64,000 bases of DNA from Romanomermis culicivorax (GCA_963922205.1 CAWUHX010000042.1:1364001-1428000), one strand, 5' to 3'. Positions 1 to 11,448 are shown, counted from the first letter of the stretch. A program made the numbers and translations. Notes: generated by a model from the sequence alone, not told the origin.

Positions 1-759
1 AGGTGATTGCTGGAATATGACCCTCTCACCTATGGCTCTTGTCCAAGGGTTGTGTCTGTGTGTCACTGATGCCTGGGAAACATCAGTTAACATGCTCACT
101 TAACCTGGGATGCAATTGGTCCATGATACTGATCAAGTTGTCTGCCCGGGTAGTGGCACTGATTGATCAGCACATGACTACCCCTTCTAAGCTTTAACTG
201 CAGGTTTGAATGGGTTACACTCCGCCTCAGCTGGGTTGGTTGCTTAACTTACGCAACTGTTAGGCATTTGCAGTTGGTACTGCCTGTGTCTGACATCCCC
301 AAGTGTTGACAACCTTCCTGTAAATTTCTTATCTAAATTCTCGCATTTCTTTCTCATCTATGATCTTCTTTAGTGTCCCTGCCAGAATAATTCCTCAGGA
401 ATTACGGCACAGCCACTGGTTGGGCCTAAAGTGTAAAAGAACCCCTGTAATCATTCTTTACACTCAAATGCCTTCGTTAGCTGGCCTAATAATGTCTGCA
501 CTAGAGTCGCCCCTTAATCCTGAGTCCACTTCCGTTGGTTGTCCAGATAGCATAATCTACTGCTAGTCCGCCTAAGTGAAGGTGTTTGAGTCCACCTAAA
601 CACATTACAACTGGGTCCGCCTCAGCTCCTCACTTTACACTCATTTAATCATGACAGACTGTACCCCTGATCTCAAGATGCTTTGAGCTCTGCCTCAAAT
701 CATAGGACGAAGCCTGCATATCCCCACCTCCATTAGGCACAGCTGGGCCAAGGACCCCC
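1..759 (+). other. Retroelement leader, no gene seen
   Basis: This stretch precedes the gag-like frame and carries no convincing reading frame. A short frame at 360-566 has no recognisable domain. I found no match here to the LTR-like sequence at 8.9-9.7 kb, so a 5' LTR, if it survives, probably lies before the window. I infer that this is the untranslated leader of the element that follows. Confidence 0.35.
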
Positions 760-2306
760 ATGCCACCCATCTTTACCCTTCAAGCTGTAACTGAAGCGGA
801 TCATGCAAATAAAATCGCCTTTCTGGAGTCTTACTTAACAGGTCCTACTTTAGCATCCTACTGGGACTTTAGCAGTGGTACTCCACAGCCAACCCACTAC
901 AAAGAGTTTACAGTTTTTCTACAGAGAGACTTTCCGGTAGGGCCTGGCTCAGATCTGCATCAGCAGTTGATCCAAGATCATCTGCAGAAGCCAACTGAGT
1001 CTGCGATAGTTTACCTTGAGTGCCTTAAGAGACTATCCAGGGTGGCTTATCCGGATCTCACGACTGACATCAGAGATTCGATTATTAAACCTATCTTTCT
1101 GAGAGGGCTGGAACCAGTCCTCGGAGACAGTATTTAGTTCAGAGAGTTTACAACTCTTGAAGAGACTCTTAAAGCAGCCCATTACGCAGAATCGCAGATT
1201 TTTGGGGATGAGATTAGGTATACTGCCTCATCTAATGCTGTTTTCTCTTCAGAATGAAAGACCCCCGACAATGTCAGGTCAATGTCGAATCAAAAGAGCA
1301 ATGCTCAACGTCCATCGGCAATGCCATCTGACGAGATTCAACATCTACAATTGGAGATGGCCCGCTTTACGGCCCATATTGCGTGACTTATGGCTCAGCA
1401 AATGGACCCACCTCCGAGGAACCTGATGCCATCAACAACGCCAAAAACGACTGGCCATGTCAGCGTGGTCGCCTCATATCAACGCATAGAAGGTACACTG
1501 GTGCCTCCGGCCCATTTTGCCGCCCAAAAACCGCCACCCGGAATTCCTACAGACTCCCCGCTGGAGGTCGTTGGTCAAATGGAATCGATGAATCTGCTAA
1601 GTACACTGCCTTCTTTTTTTGACATTTCAGGTCTGAAAATCAAATATCCTTATAAGTCATCAGCTTTAATGATCTCTAATTTACAGATTCCTCATCCGTC
1701 ACCAATGCCATGTGGACCATGTGGTCAATGGATTTGGCCAAAAAGTATCCGCACCTCCCATGGGTGCTACTCAACAAGCCATTGGAGGTTTAGGTGCTTA
1801 CAGCCGCCGACATGGTGCTTTCGGCGCCAGCAGTGCTGCGGATATTGGGGCACAAGGTCGCTCAATGGGGGCTCGAGTTTATGGCTGATGGAACTATTCT
1901 TGCCACACTGGTGGACAAGATTCTGTTGGACAGTGAACCATCATCGCCGGCAGAGGATGCTGTCCACCAGACTGTGGAACTGGCAAGTCACAACGCCCAG
2001 CCCACAGCAATTGTTGCTGTGCTACCATCAACAATGACGACAGGAGCCCAAACACTGGAGGCGATTGCCCAGCAGCAACCAGTGGCCGCCGCGAAACAGC
2101 CACCCACGGTTGCCAACGCCTTTGGAGGGATGTTGCGCGCCATCAACGACGACATCAGCATCATCGAGGCATCGCCTTTTCCGATGGCTACCGCCCCGCA
2201 GTCCCCAAAAATTGGCATTCTTTGCGAAGTCCACCCTTGCGGGGGCCTGGTCATTGACTTCCCCGGCAAGGAGCTGATAGTGTCGGATGACAAAAACAAA
2301 GAATGA
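760..2306 (+). pseudogene. gag-like region, broken
   Basis: The first frame (760-1137) is helix-rich and resembles the capsid-like part of Gypsy gag proteins, with a conserved Trp-Asp and a run of amphipathic segments. It ends at an in-frame TAG (1135-1137), after which related coding sequence continues to about 1240. A Pro/Gln-rich stretch follows (about 1390-1600). A further frame at 1794-2306 is Ala/Gln-rich and has no recognisable domain. No CCHC zinc knuckle was seen. Assignment rests on position before protease/pol and on general character, so it is an inference. Shifts and stops mean that no intact protein is made. Confidence 0.5.
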
Positions 2307-2403
2307 AACTGCCGGATGGGCCAACACTGTACATATTGGTGTATATTTACAAGCACCGTTTGTAAATAGCTTGTACATAATAAATTAGGCCTTCGTGACA
2401 CTA

Positions 2404-4140
2404 CTGTTCTTGGGAATGAGCTCTGCAATACACGCTACGCAATACCAATTTTGTGGTCTTTCAAGAAGTGGTCATCCACTTGAGCTACCTCAAAAAGTTG
2501 AATGCAAACCACCAAAATCTTCATGGAGTCCCTGACGCATGAATGTTACAGTGTATGTTCCTAGTTCTGATCCAATCACTACTTTAGCGTGGAAGTGCAC
2601 TTTGCCTAGCCCTAAGGTGTGCACCAACACTGGTTTCTTTGGATCTAGGGGCATTACTGCAGACCTCATTACCACTCAGCATCTAGTGCCTGCCGCTTGT
2701 ACGCTAGCACATCACACGAAGGTGTTTGGTTTACAAAAGCTTGTGGAAATACGGTCTGGCTTTTATAGTACTAACCAAATGCTGGACGTCATGTACTCAT
2801 GGTGCTGCAGTGAGGTCTGCAAGATGGAGACTAACCTTTTTATCGAGGAGGGACAGGTCGCTTCGTGGGATGGCACTACAGCTCTAAGTACCTTAGGAGA
2901 TGTAGGTGGATGCAGTCCCACTGCAGGTCAGTTCACTACTCTAGAGGGGGTAATTGTCTGGCCTGCAACAAACTTTACAGCACAGTGTCATTGTCCTCCT
3001 CAGGGCAAATACACTGCATCTGTGTCAGGGAACCATATCATCATCCATGAATTGCAAGTTGCCCTGAAGATCCCAGGAAACTCTCGCCTCTTCCGGTTGT
3101 GTCCCAACCTCCAGTTAAACACAGTGCGGATGGATCAGGGTCTTCTTCTATGCATCCACGGAAGATATAATATGACCCAAAGGTTATTCCGATTGGCAAA
3201 GGACTCACGTCCTGACCCTGTCAATGCCAAGCTGAACTACCTGGCTCAGCAGATCAAAGAGTTGGAAATTAACAATTTTCAGTTCATGTCGCTTGAGCTT
3301 TGCTCTCACGCTCAACACTACCTTGATCTGACTTGGCAGTTGCTTCACTTTGACCCTACCCTAGGGGCCAGGGCATTTCTGCAAAGGAATGACTTGATGG
3401 CCGAATTCACAGGTGAAGCACTGACGATATGGCCATGTCAAAAGGTCAATGCCACGTATGTCTACCACTCGTACCGGGTGGGAGACACCTGTTACAAGTA
3501 TCTACCGTACAGATTGGCGGTACCATTTACTTTGCCACCCCTGGTGGCCCAAATCTCATTAAATTTAGCCCAAAAGTGCCTTGTGACCATCACTTTACCC
3601 AGATTTTCCAAAATCGCTCGGGCTGGTTTACTGAGTCTGGCATGGTCCATGTGAGTCACATTCCGCTAGAACTTTTCTGGAAACAGCGCTTCAACCTCAC
3701 TCACTTTGATGCTCCTGCACTCTTTCACAATCAGTTGGCAATGACCCCTTCAAAGTTTGCTTTCTTTAAACGATATGTTTACAAGACTGAGCAAATTGAA
3801 GCAGTCTTAAACCAGTTGGTAAACTTTGCACTGGTCTATCCCTCCAACCAGACTCCCTCTATCAGGCAGTTTCAGGGGTAGAGACTGACATCAAAGCCTC
3901 TCTGGAAGGTGTTGGTCTGGCAGCAAACCATGTGATTACTGGTCAACAGCACAATCTCATACAAGGCTTACAGTCTCTTCTGAGTGGACCTGTGCAGCTG
4001 ATCTTTAACACCCTAATCACCCTGGCAGTGCTGGCCGGTACAGGATATCTCATCTACATTGGGTTATCCTATTATCTCAGCTACGGCCTGTGGAAAAGAC
4101 AGGTCCGGTTTGTTAGCCAATACTCTCTGTTGAATCTTTT
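2404..4140 (+). pseudogene. Envelope-like glycoprotein, broken
   Basis: A hydrophobic signal-like segment is encoded around 2404-2450, followed by a Cys-rich ectodomain. A stop codon lies near 2533, the largest open stretch is 2539-3654, and a frame change near 3500 leads to a second open stretch ending at 3881. Four N-glycosylation sequons (N-V-T, N-F-T, N-M-T, N-A-T) are visible. A strongly hydrophobic segment of about 25-30 residues at 3998-4088 looks like the membrane anchor and is followed by a basic tail. This is the architecture of a viral fusion glycoprotein. I could not assign it to an errantivirus, phlebovirus or chuvirus glycoprotein class by eye. Several breaks inactivate it. Confidence 0.6.
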
Positions 4141-4881
4141 CCGTAAAGTCCAATGTTCGGTCATTTTTCACTACGTGCAGAATGATGTGCCATCTCAGTT
4201 AGACAGAATCACTCCGTGTTTTGTCATGCTGGTTGACACCAAGGAAACTCCAGCTTTTCTTGACACTGGTTGTCCACGGACCATCATTAGTCAACGTCTT
4301 CACAAGGCCTTGATTAAAGAGAGTCCGAAGGGGGTGAGCAACATCACCACTTTAACCCATTGATGAGTATCAATGGGAAGGCCGTCCATACCCTCCTATC
4401 GGGACCGTATGAGATCATGTTGCCTGGAACCCATCAGCCACACACAAGAGTGGATATACATCTCCATTTGTGTAAGACTACGTCTCCTTTTTGGGCACCG
4501 GTTGATCTGATTCTTGGATTGGACTTTCTAGAACAATTCCAGAATATCATGTTTGATCACCAACAACATCTCTGTCGGTTGAACATTGTAGAACTGCCAC
4601 TTCTGCTGACCGCGGCTGAGATTGATCAGGTCAAACCCTGGTGGGAGAACACACGTTCACTATCAAGGGCCTCCCACAGGTCTGGGTCTCGATCAAGATC
4701 AAGGACTTTGTCCATTTTTCGGCCATCCTCGCGGGCTTCCTCCGTCACCTCATCACGTGGGTCAACCAGAGGTAGTCGGACCACTTCTAGACAGGCCAGT
4801 CGTCATTTAATGGCCAGGTCAGGGTCAAGTTGCCCTCGACCCCCGCCTGGAAACTCTCCAGTTACACTAGAGAAGGGCTGA
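3932..4881 (+). pseudogene. Retropepsin-like aspartic protease fused to the env tail
   Basis: The frame 3932-4363 starts inside the env-like anchor and runs without a stop into a retropepsin-like domain. The active-site triad is Asp-Thr-Gly (Asp codon 4262-4264), followed by the usual hydrophobic Ile-Ile-Ser. The domain continues in another frame (4360-4881), where the conserved Ile-Leu-Gly-Leu-Asp-Phe-Leu stretch closes the fold. After it comes an Arg/Ser-rich segment at about 4660-4800. In Gypsy elements this enzyme cuts Gag and Pol. The direct read-through from membrane anchor to protease is unusual. A frameshift at about 4360 breaks this copy. Confidence 0.65.
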
Positions 4882-4920
4882 TTCTGTGAGCCTAGTGATT
4901 CAGATGCACCTGCAACACCT

Positions 4921-5496
4921 GTGTTAGAAGTGCCACCACTCTCTGATACAGAAATTGAATTACTAGGAGCTACTCAGAGCTCAGGAGAGCGATCGGATCA
5001 TGTACTTACTGTACAGGTTCATCCCACTCCTCGGACTAATCCAGAATCTTCTGTTGGTTATGCTCTGGTAGGGTCACTCCAATGCACCGGTTTGCTGATA
5101 CCCAGGCGGATGGATACACCAGAGTCGAGTTTTGGTGATACTGCACCTGATCGAGGTCATGTAGTGTCAGCCTTCTACCTCACTGATATGAGGACCCCTC
5201 ATATCAGAGTTCTCCTGAATGATTGGGTGGAAGCCAAAGCTCTGATTAATACAGGCGCAGTTTTCTCGCTCCTGGATCACAAGTTGGCAGTCCAGTTACC
5301 CAACTTGGTGCTTACAGAATCTAGGGCTGGCCCCATAGCAGCCAATGGGTCTCCGATTCTACTGCTAGGCACTGCCTATGTCACGGTGACAGTGGCTGAT
5401 GTCTCTGAACGGATTCAGGTCCAATTTCAAGAGAATTGTTCGGCTGAACTAGTCTTGGGACAAACTTCCTCGGACGGTTCAATTGTGTCAGCTTGA
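4921..5496 (+). pseudogene. Second protease-like domain with Asn in place of the catalytic Asp
   Basis: This open stretch follows the first protease. In its C-terminal half it has the layout of a retropepsin: Ala-Leu-Ile, then Asn-Thr-Gly-Ala where Asp-Thr-Gly-Ala is expected, then Phe-Ser-Leu-Leu-Asp, and later Leu-Val-Leu-Gly at the position of the flap-closing strand. The altered codon is AAT at 5248-5250, one G-to-A step from GAT. A tandem pair of protease-like domains before RT is uncommon. It could be the real Pol protease, with the upstream one belonging to a Gag/Env-side module, or a duplicated non-enzymatic domain. Confidence 0.5.
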
Positions 5497-5499
5497 ATT

Positions 5500-7220
5500 G
5501 GGAGAAATCCTTTCTTCAGTTCAAAGAACTTTGGGTTCCATGTGAGGGCCTCATTCACAACCCTCCCTCTGCTCGTGGTGCACTGCTCTTGCAGGAGTTG
5601 ATTATCCTTAAACCTCGCTCGCTGACACAATTTACTGCACCTGTACTTTCATTATATGCAAATGTGCCCTAGGTAGCTTTCTTCCCTAAGCCCCTCCTGG
5701 GACAACAATGCAGTGTATATTTTGCTGGTACTGTGAGTACTGTGACTAATGGTTGCATACCTTTACAGGTAGTTAACCCAAGTACACACTCAGTGGTTCT
5801 CTACCCGCACATGACCATCGGTCATGTGCAGATGCACACTGATTCCTCACAGGGATCAGTGGTCAAGTCTGATACCATTCTTGACTGAAAGTAGGTCGAA
5901 GCGAATGCTGTGATATCCCCTGATATTTCCTCACAGGACAAGACAGCCTTACTTGACCTACTGGTTGCATTCGCTAACCTCTATGCTGTTGATGAGAAGG
6001 ACACACGTTCCACTGACCTTGTCTACCATGAGATCAGGACAGGTGATGCTCGCCCAGTCCGCCATTTCCCTTACTGCACCGCACACAAGGAAAAGGACCT
6101 CATTATACAAGAAGTCAGAGCGCAACAGGAAAAAGGTATTAACCGGCCTAGTACTCCCCCCTGGGCTACGAATACTGTCCTGGTGCGCAAGAAAAATGGG
6201 TCACACGAGATGTGTGTTGATTTTGGTGGTCTTAACGAGGTCACGAAAAGAGATGTCTATCCTCTTCCATGGATTGATGACATTCTCGACACACTCAAGG
6301 GTACGAAATACTTCACTAGCCTTGATCAGGCCAATGCCTACTGGTCTATACCTATTGCGGAGACAGACAAAGAGAAAATGGCATTTAATATGCGTATTGG
6401 ACTCTACGAGTTCAACTATTTGCCTTTTGGTCTCTGCAACACCCCTGGGACATTCCAAAGCCTAATGGACCTGCTTCTCACAGGATTGCAGTGGCATACA
6501 GCATTGACCTATCTCGATGACATCTTGGTGTTCGGGAACTCTCACACCCAGATGGTTGAGCGACTGACGGATGTGTTTAGGCATCTCCATCAGGGTGGAA
6601 TGAAGCTCAGACTGAGCAAGTGCAAGTTTTCGCACTCCGAGGTAGAATATCTAGGCTACCGTATCTCACAGAATGGCCTAGAACCAGATAAAGTCAAATT
6701 GGCTGCCGTCCAGGATCTACCCATACTACAAAACACTAAGGACATCAAGTCTTTTCTTGGTCTTGTGTCTTATTATAGGCCTTTCATCCCTGGTTGCGCC
6801 CAGCTCAGCGAGCCGCTGACCAAGCTCTTATGGAAGAAAGTTACCTTCCTGTGGTCAAAACCTCAGCAAATGGCATTCAACTAACTCCAAAGGTTGTTGA
6901 TGAACCCTAATATTCTGCGCCATCCGGACTATACTAAATCCTTCATCCTTCAAACCGATGCAAGTATTCCGGGGGTAGGAGCGGTTCTGAGCCAGTTAGA
7001 GGATGATGGATACGACCATCCTGTCGTGTACACCAGTAGAGGGTTAACAGCAGCTGAGAAGAACTACACTATTACAGAGTTAGAGACTCTCGCTCTTGTC
7101 CATTTCGTCAAGGACTTTCCGCCTTACCTCTTTCAACATGAGGTGGTCGTTCAGACTGATCATACCACTGTTAAGGCTGTGCTGGAGAAACCTAACTCTT
7201 CAGCCCGGATAGCTCGGTGA
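5500..7220 (+). pseudogene. Reverse transcriptase and RNase H, broken
   Basis: The linker typical of Gypsy pol between protease and RT can be followed from about 5500 in shifted frames with stops. The main RT frame is 5910-6884. It contains the palm motif Tyr-Leu-Asp-Asp (6510-6521), the Leu-Pro-Phe-Gly-Leu motif just before it and the connection region. RNase H follows at 6894-7220, with the first Asp in a Gln-Thr-Asp-Ala context, a Thr-Glu-Leu-Glu motif and a later Gln-Thr-Asp-His. A TAA (6882-6884) separates RT from RNase H. The TGA at 7218-7220 stands where the family has Trp (TGG). The enzyme would copy element RNA into DNA, but this copy cannot. Confidence 0.85.
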
Positions 7221-7252
7221 GGCCTTGTGCTCACTGAATTCAAACTGACAAT

Positions 7253-8787
7253 TTGGCCGGGAAAGGTGGGTCTAATGGTAATGCTGACGCACTATCACCC
7301 CTGCCTGATCCTAATTCCCTTGCCGGGGAGAGTATTGACGATACTCCCCTATACAGACCCGAGGGAGCAGTAATGATGATCTCCAATGGTGCTCAGCAGC
7401 TGGCGAGATCATCTCAAATGACCACCAAAGGTGTGCAGTGCCTGGCGAGGTCAGAGTCTTATGCTGAGATATCACAGGATGCGCAGCACCATGACCTCCT
7501 CACAGCTCAATTTGAGGATCCAGAACTAGCCTCCATTCTTAGGTCACTACAACCCTACGGTGATCAGAATGATGTTAATTGCTACCACCTGTTGGATAAC
7601 ATCCTTCAGAAGTGGACAGGCGAGTCCAACAAGATTGTCGTTCCTCGATCAATGGTTACTACCATTATTGAGGCTCACCATAATGACATTCTCGCTGGAC
7701 ACTTTGGTGCAAAATATACTGCGAGGCTTATAGCCCTCAGGTACCACTGGCCTCCCCTCAGTGCAGATGTAAAATCATTTTGTCAGCGATGTGATCTTTG
7801 CCAATGGAATAAACCCACAAGACAAAAGACCCGAGCAGCTCTGAAACCGATCACCATAACGGAGCAGTTTCATCGAGTAGGTGTAGACTGTATGGGACCA
7901 ATGACCACTAGTGAAAGTGGCAAGCATTTTATTGTAGTCTTTATCGACTACTTTACCAAATGTATTGAAGCTTTCGCTACTCTGGATATAACTGGGCAAA
8001 CCATAGCATGCCTTTTTGTTACACAAATCGTCTGCAGACATGGGCACCGCAGATTCTTCAGTCTGATCATTGCACTGATTTCACATCCAAACTGATGACT
8101 GAAATTACTGCCATTTGTTCAACTAAGAAAATCCACTCCACCGCTTATCACCCAATGACAAACTGCAAAGTCAAAAGAGCTAATCAAATGTTAGCTACAC
8201 AGCTTTGTATGTATGTCCATCAAGGTCATACTTGTTGGGATGAATACCTGCTGTATTCCATGTTCGCCGTCAACATTAGCATGAATGAGTTCACAGGATA
8301 TTCCCCCTTTGAGCTCATGTATGGTCGAACACCCATGCTACCTGTTGATGCGGTGCTCTCATTCAACCCTCTGGCCCATATCATTGATATTCCCACATAT
8401 GATATGGAGGTCGAATGGCGTTTTACAAATGCCTTGACCTTGATCGAGAGTCAGATTGAGAGATCACAGGCGGCTTATGCTTGGTCTTATGATCCCATGG
8501 CAGGAGATGTCTCTTACAAAGTTGGGGACCAGGTGCTCAAACTGCGCACCACCGGCAAATGTGGTCTTATGCCTAAATTGCTGCCCATTTACGATGGGCC
8601 ATACTTTGTAACGAATGCGGCGTATCCCAATGTCACCATTCGGCTTCATTCAGATCAGGAAGATACTGTGCATGTCAATCAGCTTAGACACTATGTGTCA
8701 CCTGATCAGCCTATTGAAGCAGAGGAGATACCTTCTACTTCACAGGTAGTTGAGACGGCACCCTTGTTGATTCCATCAACAAGCTGA
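7253..8787 (+). pseudogene. Integrase, broken, catalytic Glu replaced
   Basis: The His-His-Cys-Cys zinc-binding domain lies at about 7670-7805. The catalytic core starts near 7870 with the first Asp in a Val-Gly-Val-Asp context. A one-base frame change near 8045 moves the reading to the frame 8008-8787, which holds the second Asp (Ser-Asp-His). The segment Tyr-His-Pro...Val-Lys-Arg-Ala-Asn follows. In the family this reads Gly-Gln-Val-Glu-Arg, so the catalytic Glu is Lys here (AAA, 8173-8175). The C-terminal part has the Gly-Pro-Tyr signature of GPY/F integrases. The enzyme inserts the DNA copy into the genome. This copy is doubly inactivated. Confidence 0.85.
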
Positions 8788-9111
8788 GATTTTACACAAG
8801 ACCTCATTGACCCACATCTTGATGCAGAGCTCTCTGACCCGTAATCAATGGCTCTTCTCTTCTTTACTTAGGGACGAGGTCGTCCTTTTTCGAAGGACCG
8901 CCATGCCCCTCACAGAATACCCACTCATGTTCCATGCTGGAACAGCAGTGTAAAGAAGAGAATGAGCAGCCATCAATGCATCTAACCTAGGGTATTGCCT
9001 CATATCACAAGTGCATCCGTGCGATAGCCTATATCTCGCCCCTAAAATTTTTCTTTTAGTTTCGTTATAGATTTCACAAATCAATCGACAATTGGCAACT
9101 TCACCAAATGG

Positions 9112-9172
9112 ATCAATTGACGTCAGCAACTCCACGCATCTCCAATTGACGTCAGCAACTCCATGCACCATT
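9112..9172 (+). promoter_or_regulatory. Two CRE-type palindromes in a short duplication inside the LTR
   Basis: The word CAATTGACGTCAGCAACTCC occurs twice, about 29 bp apart. Each copy contains the full 8-bp cAMP-response palindrome TGACGTCA (9118-9125 and 9147-9154). Known biology: CREB/ATF bZIP factors bind this site, and several retroviral LTR enhancers carry tandem copies. The role here is inference from sequence and position in the U3-like half of the LTR. Confidence 0.5.
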
Positions 9173-9183
9173 AACATAACTCT

Positions 9184-9263
9184 ATGAGCCAAAACGCACC
9201 AAAAAACCACTGGACCATCGCCAAAATGAGCCAAAACGCACCAAAAAACCACTGGACCACTGC
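9184..9263 (+). repeat. 43-bp direct tandem duplication in the LTR
   Basis: AGCCAAAACGCACC followed by AAAAAACCACTGGACCA appears twice in succession (from 9187 and from 9230), nearly identical. It sits just downstream of the CRE duplication and may be a duplicated enhancer segment of the LTR. Confidence 0.7.
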
Positions 9264-9695
9264 CCGCCGTCACCATCACCTGAACGTACCCACTCCCCGC
9301 TGTCCCTAGGACCCGCATTTGACCCTTCAACCCATAACCCAGCGCCGAGTACTTTGAGAAGAGGATTTAGTGAATCTTCTCAGGGATTATTATTGTTGAG
9401 GGTATATTTGTGGGAATCCTCCTTAAGCCAGTTTTCCCTTGAGAGTACCCTCAGTTAGAAAAGCCCTTGAACCCTTAAGGTCAGGGCCAATTAGGGGATT
9501 TAGGTTGACAATCGGGTCCCCTACAGTAAGCCATTCCACGAATGGCACAGTTCCTCATTCTCAGTGAATGAAGACTAGGGATTGCCACCCCTGACCCGGC
9601 CACGTTGTCCATTATTCTACAGCTGAACCCTAGTACAAGGCCGAGGTACACCATAGGTTCTCCTGTGGTAGTACCAGCTGGGTTAGGTTCCCGCA

Positions 9696-10231
9696 CTGAC
9701 TACCCCAATGGAGCCACCCAACAGGGTCACAGCATGTCACTCACAGTGTCATGGCCGTATTTCCTACAGGATATGGTATGGGTTTTCTCATCAATGTGAC
9801 TGATCACATAATCTACTTAATGTGACATAGCTCCAAAGTCAGGTAATGTGACAAAATTAATGGAAGCTATTTGAGTAAGCTAATATTTTTTACTTCTACC
9901 TTGTACATGGTTCATCAGAAAATCACAATTAAAAACATAAAATAGTACTTGCATTCTACTTTTATCATTTGGAAGCATTTCTGGAAAAACTGACTATTAC
10001 ACTGCATATACGCCTTACTCCACAAGAACCTTAATCGCTTTAGCCAAAAAAAAGATATTTGAAGTCAACGGAGATGGTACATTTGGAATATGAGGCTATT
10101 TGCACGATCGAATGAAGTAGTAGTAAATGGTGGAATGTGTGAAAGTACGACAGTCAAGTTTACTGTGATAGCGGACGATTCCTTCGATTTGGTTATTATT
10201 TTCGCTAAGCATTAGGGACGAAAAGTGTTGG
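9696..10231. other. Gene-free stretch with a MITE fragment
   Basis: No gene is seen. The part from 9906 to about 10000 is one end of the CTATAGTC-type MITE described at 31479-31727 and 61599-61849 (GTACTTGC...GGAAGCATTTC...AAAACTGACTA). A 65-bp segment at 10031-10096 recurs in the same orientation at 19230-19296. Confidence 0.5.
10031..10096 (+). repeat. 65-bp direct repeat, left copy
   Basis: TTAATCGC...AGCCAAAAAAA...GATATTTGAAGTCAACGGAG recurs at 19230-19296 in the same orientation. The pair brackets the whole 10.2-19.1 kb nest of elements. The origin is unclear: an old duplication, or termini of a larger element. Confidence 0.6.
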
Positions 10232-10409
10232 CACCGTTTTTTTCCTCAAATGGGGTCTTTTGAGGAAAAAAATTTCGTAATGAGGAGAAAAATTTTGGGT
10301 ATGGTTCTCATTGTGGAAAAAATTTTAGGAACTTTAAACCGAAAAGATGGGTTCTGGTGGACTTTAAAAGGTCGAAATCTCAAAATTTTCCGGCACCTCG
10401 CGCCTGTCA

Positions 10410-11448
10410 CACCGTTTTTTTTTCCTCAAATGGGGTCTTTTGAGGAAAAAAATTTCGAAATGAGGAAAAAAATTTTGGGTATGGTTCTCATTGAGGAAAA
10501 AATTTTGGGGAATTCCAAACCGAAAAGATGCATTTTGGTGGACTTAAAAGGGTCAAAATCTCAAAATTTTCCGGCGCTTCGCGCCGGTCACAGGTTCAAT
10601 CTTGACTATTTTCTATCAGGCGCGGCCATTAGCATATCTACTTCGACTTACTAATTAATGCTCAACAGTTTCTATCAATCAAGTTAGCTCGTTTCATTTT
10701 CTAATCGTTAACAGTCAATTATGTCGCCCAATATTGAGATTTTTCATCAATTTTCTCAATTTTTTCTCTCGATGTTTGGAATTTTTTAAACGTCTGCAAC
10801 CTGAACTTTTGCGTTTACTAAAGATAGAAATTGAAGACATCATTCTAGACTGCGATTTTAGAACTTCTGTTTATGAATATCTGTTGGAGAGAGGTTCATT
10901 TTCCAGCGTTTTAGAATATAAAAACTGAAAAATTTTCCCGGCGCTTCGCGCCGGAATGGGAAACAAATTATACTTCATCAGTCGGATTTTAATTTATTTC
11001 CCAACGTTGTGAAGGTTCAATTTCCAGCGTTGTAGAAAGTGAAAATCCAAAAATTTTTCCGGCGCTGCGCGCCGGACCAAGAACTAAATAAAATAAAATT
11101 AGATGATTCTAATGAGAGCCATAGAAATGTTAATAGCGGATAAATTCCTGAGAACTCTGTCGTTATTCGTTAACATGCTTCACCCGCTCCTGTAAAACAC
11201 CAATATATTCTTCATGAGCTCATTTTTGCTAATATAACTAGAATTTTCTCAATTTTTTTCTCATTTTTGCAGGTTTCTGACTCCAAATACAACAAAATGC
11301 ATGGGTATGCTCCTAAAATGCATAAAAAAGCATCCGTAGCCACATTATAAGCGTTTTTAAAAATGTGGAAAATTTTTGCAAAATGAGGAAAAAAATATTG
11401 GGTCCGGTTGTCATGTGGAAAAAATCTTCGAGGAAAAAAAAAACGGTG
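10410..11448 (+). mobile_element. hAT-like non-autonomous element, CACCG-type, complete nested copy
   Basis: It is bounded by CACCGTTTTTTTTTCCTC and AAAAAAACGGTG with flanks GCCTGTCA (10402-10409) and GCCGGTCA (11449-11456). It is inserted into an older copy of its own family, exactly at the 3' foot of that copy's GC hairpin. Within the first 160 bp the word GAGGAAAA and its complement TTTTCCTC alternate. GC hairpins lie at 10571-10587 (about 160 bp from the left end), 10938-10954 and 11059-11075 (about 370 bp from the right end). There is no coding capacity. Confidence 0.85.

Larger units (their letters stand above)
1..9695 (+). mobile_element. Decayed Gypsy-type (Metaviridae) LTR retroelement with an internal env-like gene
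   Basis: The order on the + strand is gag-like frame, envelope-like glycoprotein, aspartic protease, second protease-like domain, reverse transcriptase, RNase H, zinc-binding integrase, integrase core, GPY/F-type C-terminal region and 3' LTR-like sequence. RT, RNase H and integrase place it in Metaviridae. Several frameshifts, in-frame stops and substituted catalytic residues show it is a dead copy. The left edge and the 5' LTR are not visible, so the full length is unknown. The env-like gene lying before rather than after pol is atypical for the family. Confidence 0.85.
8880..9695 (+). mobile_element. Probable 3' LTR of the Gypsy-type element
   Basis: After the pol stop comes a short GTCCTTTTTCGAAGGACC hairpin (about 8881-8901) that often marks the end of the internal region, then about 800 bp of non-coding sequence. 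The part from about 9305 to 9695 is repeated in inverted orientation at 49722-50085 with moderate divergence, which supports a mobile terminal repeat. The exact TG start is unclear, with a candidate near 8928. The right edge is set where similarity to the second copy ends, after GGGTTAGGTTC. No target duplication could be read because the left end is outside the window. Confidence 0.5.

Noticed and set aside
9845..10005. Thought to be part of the Gypsy-type LTR
   Set aside because: It matches the CTATAGTC-type MITE seen at five other places instead.
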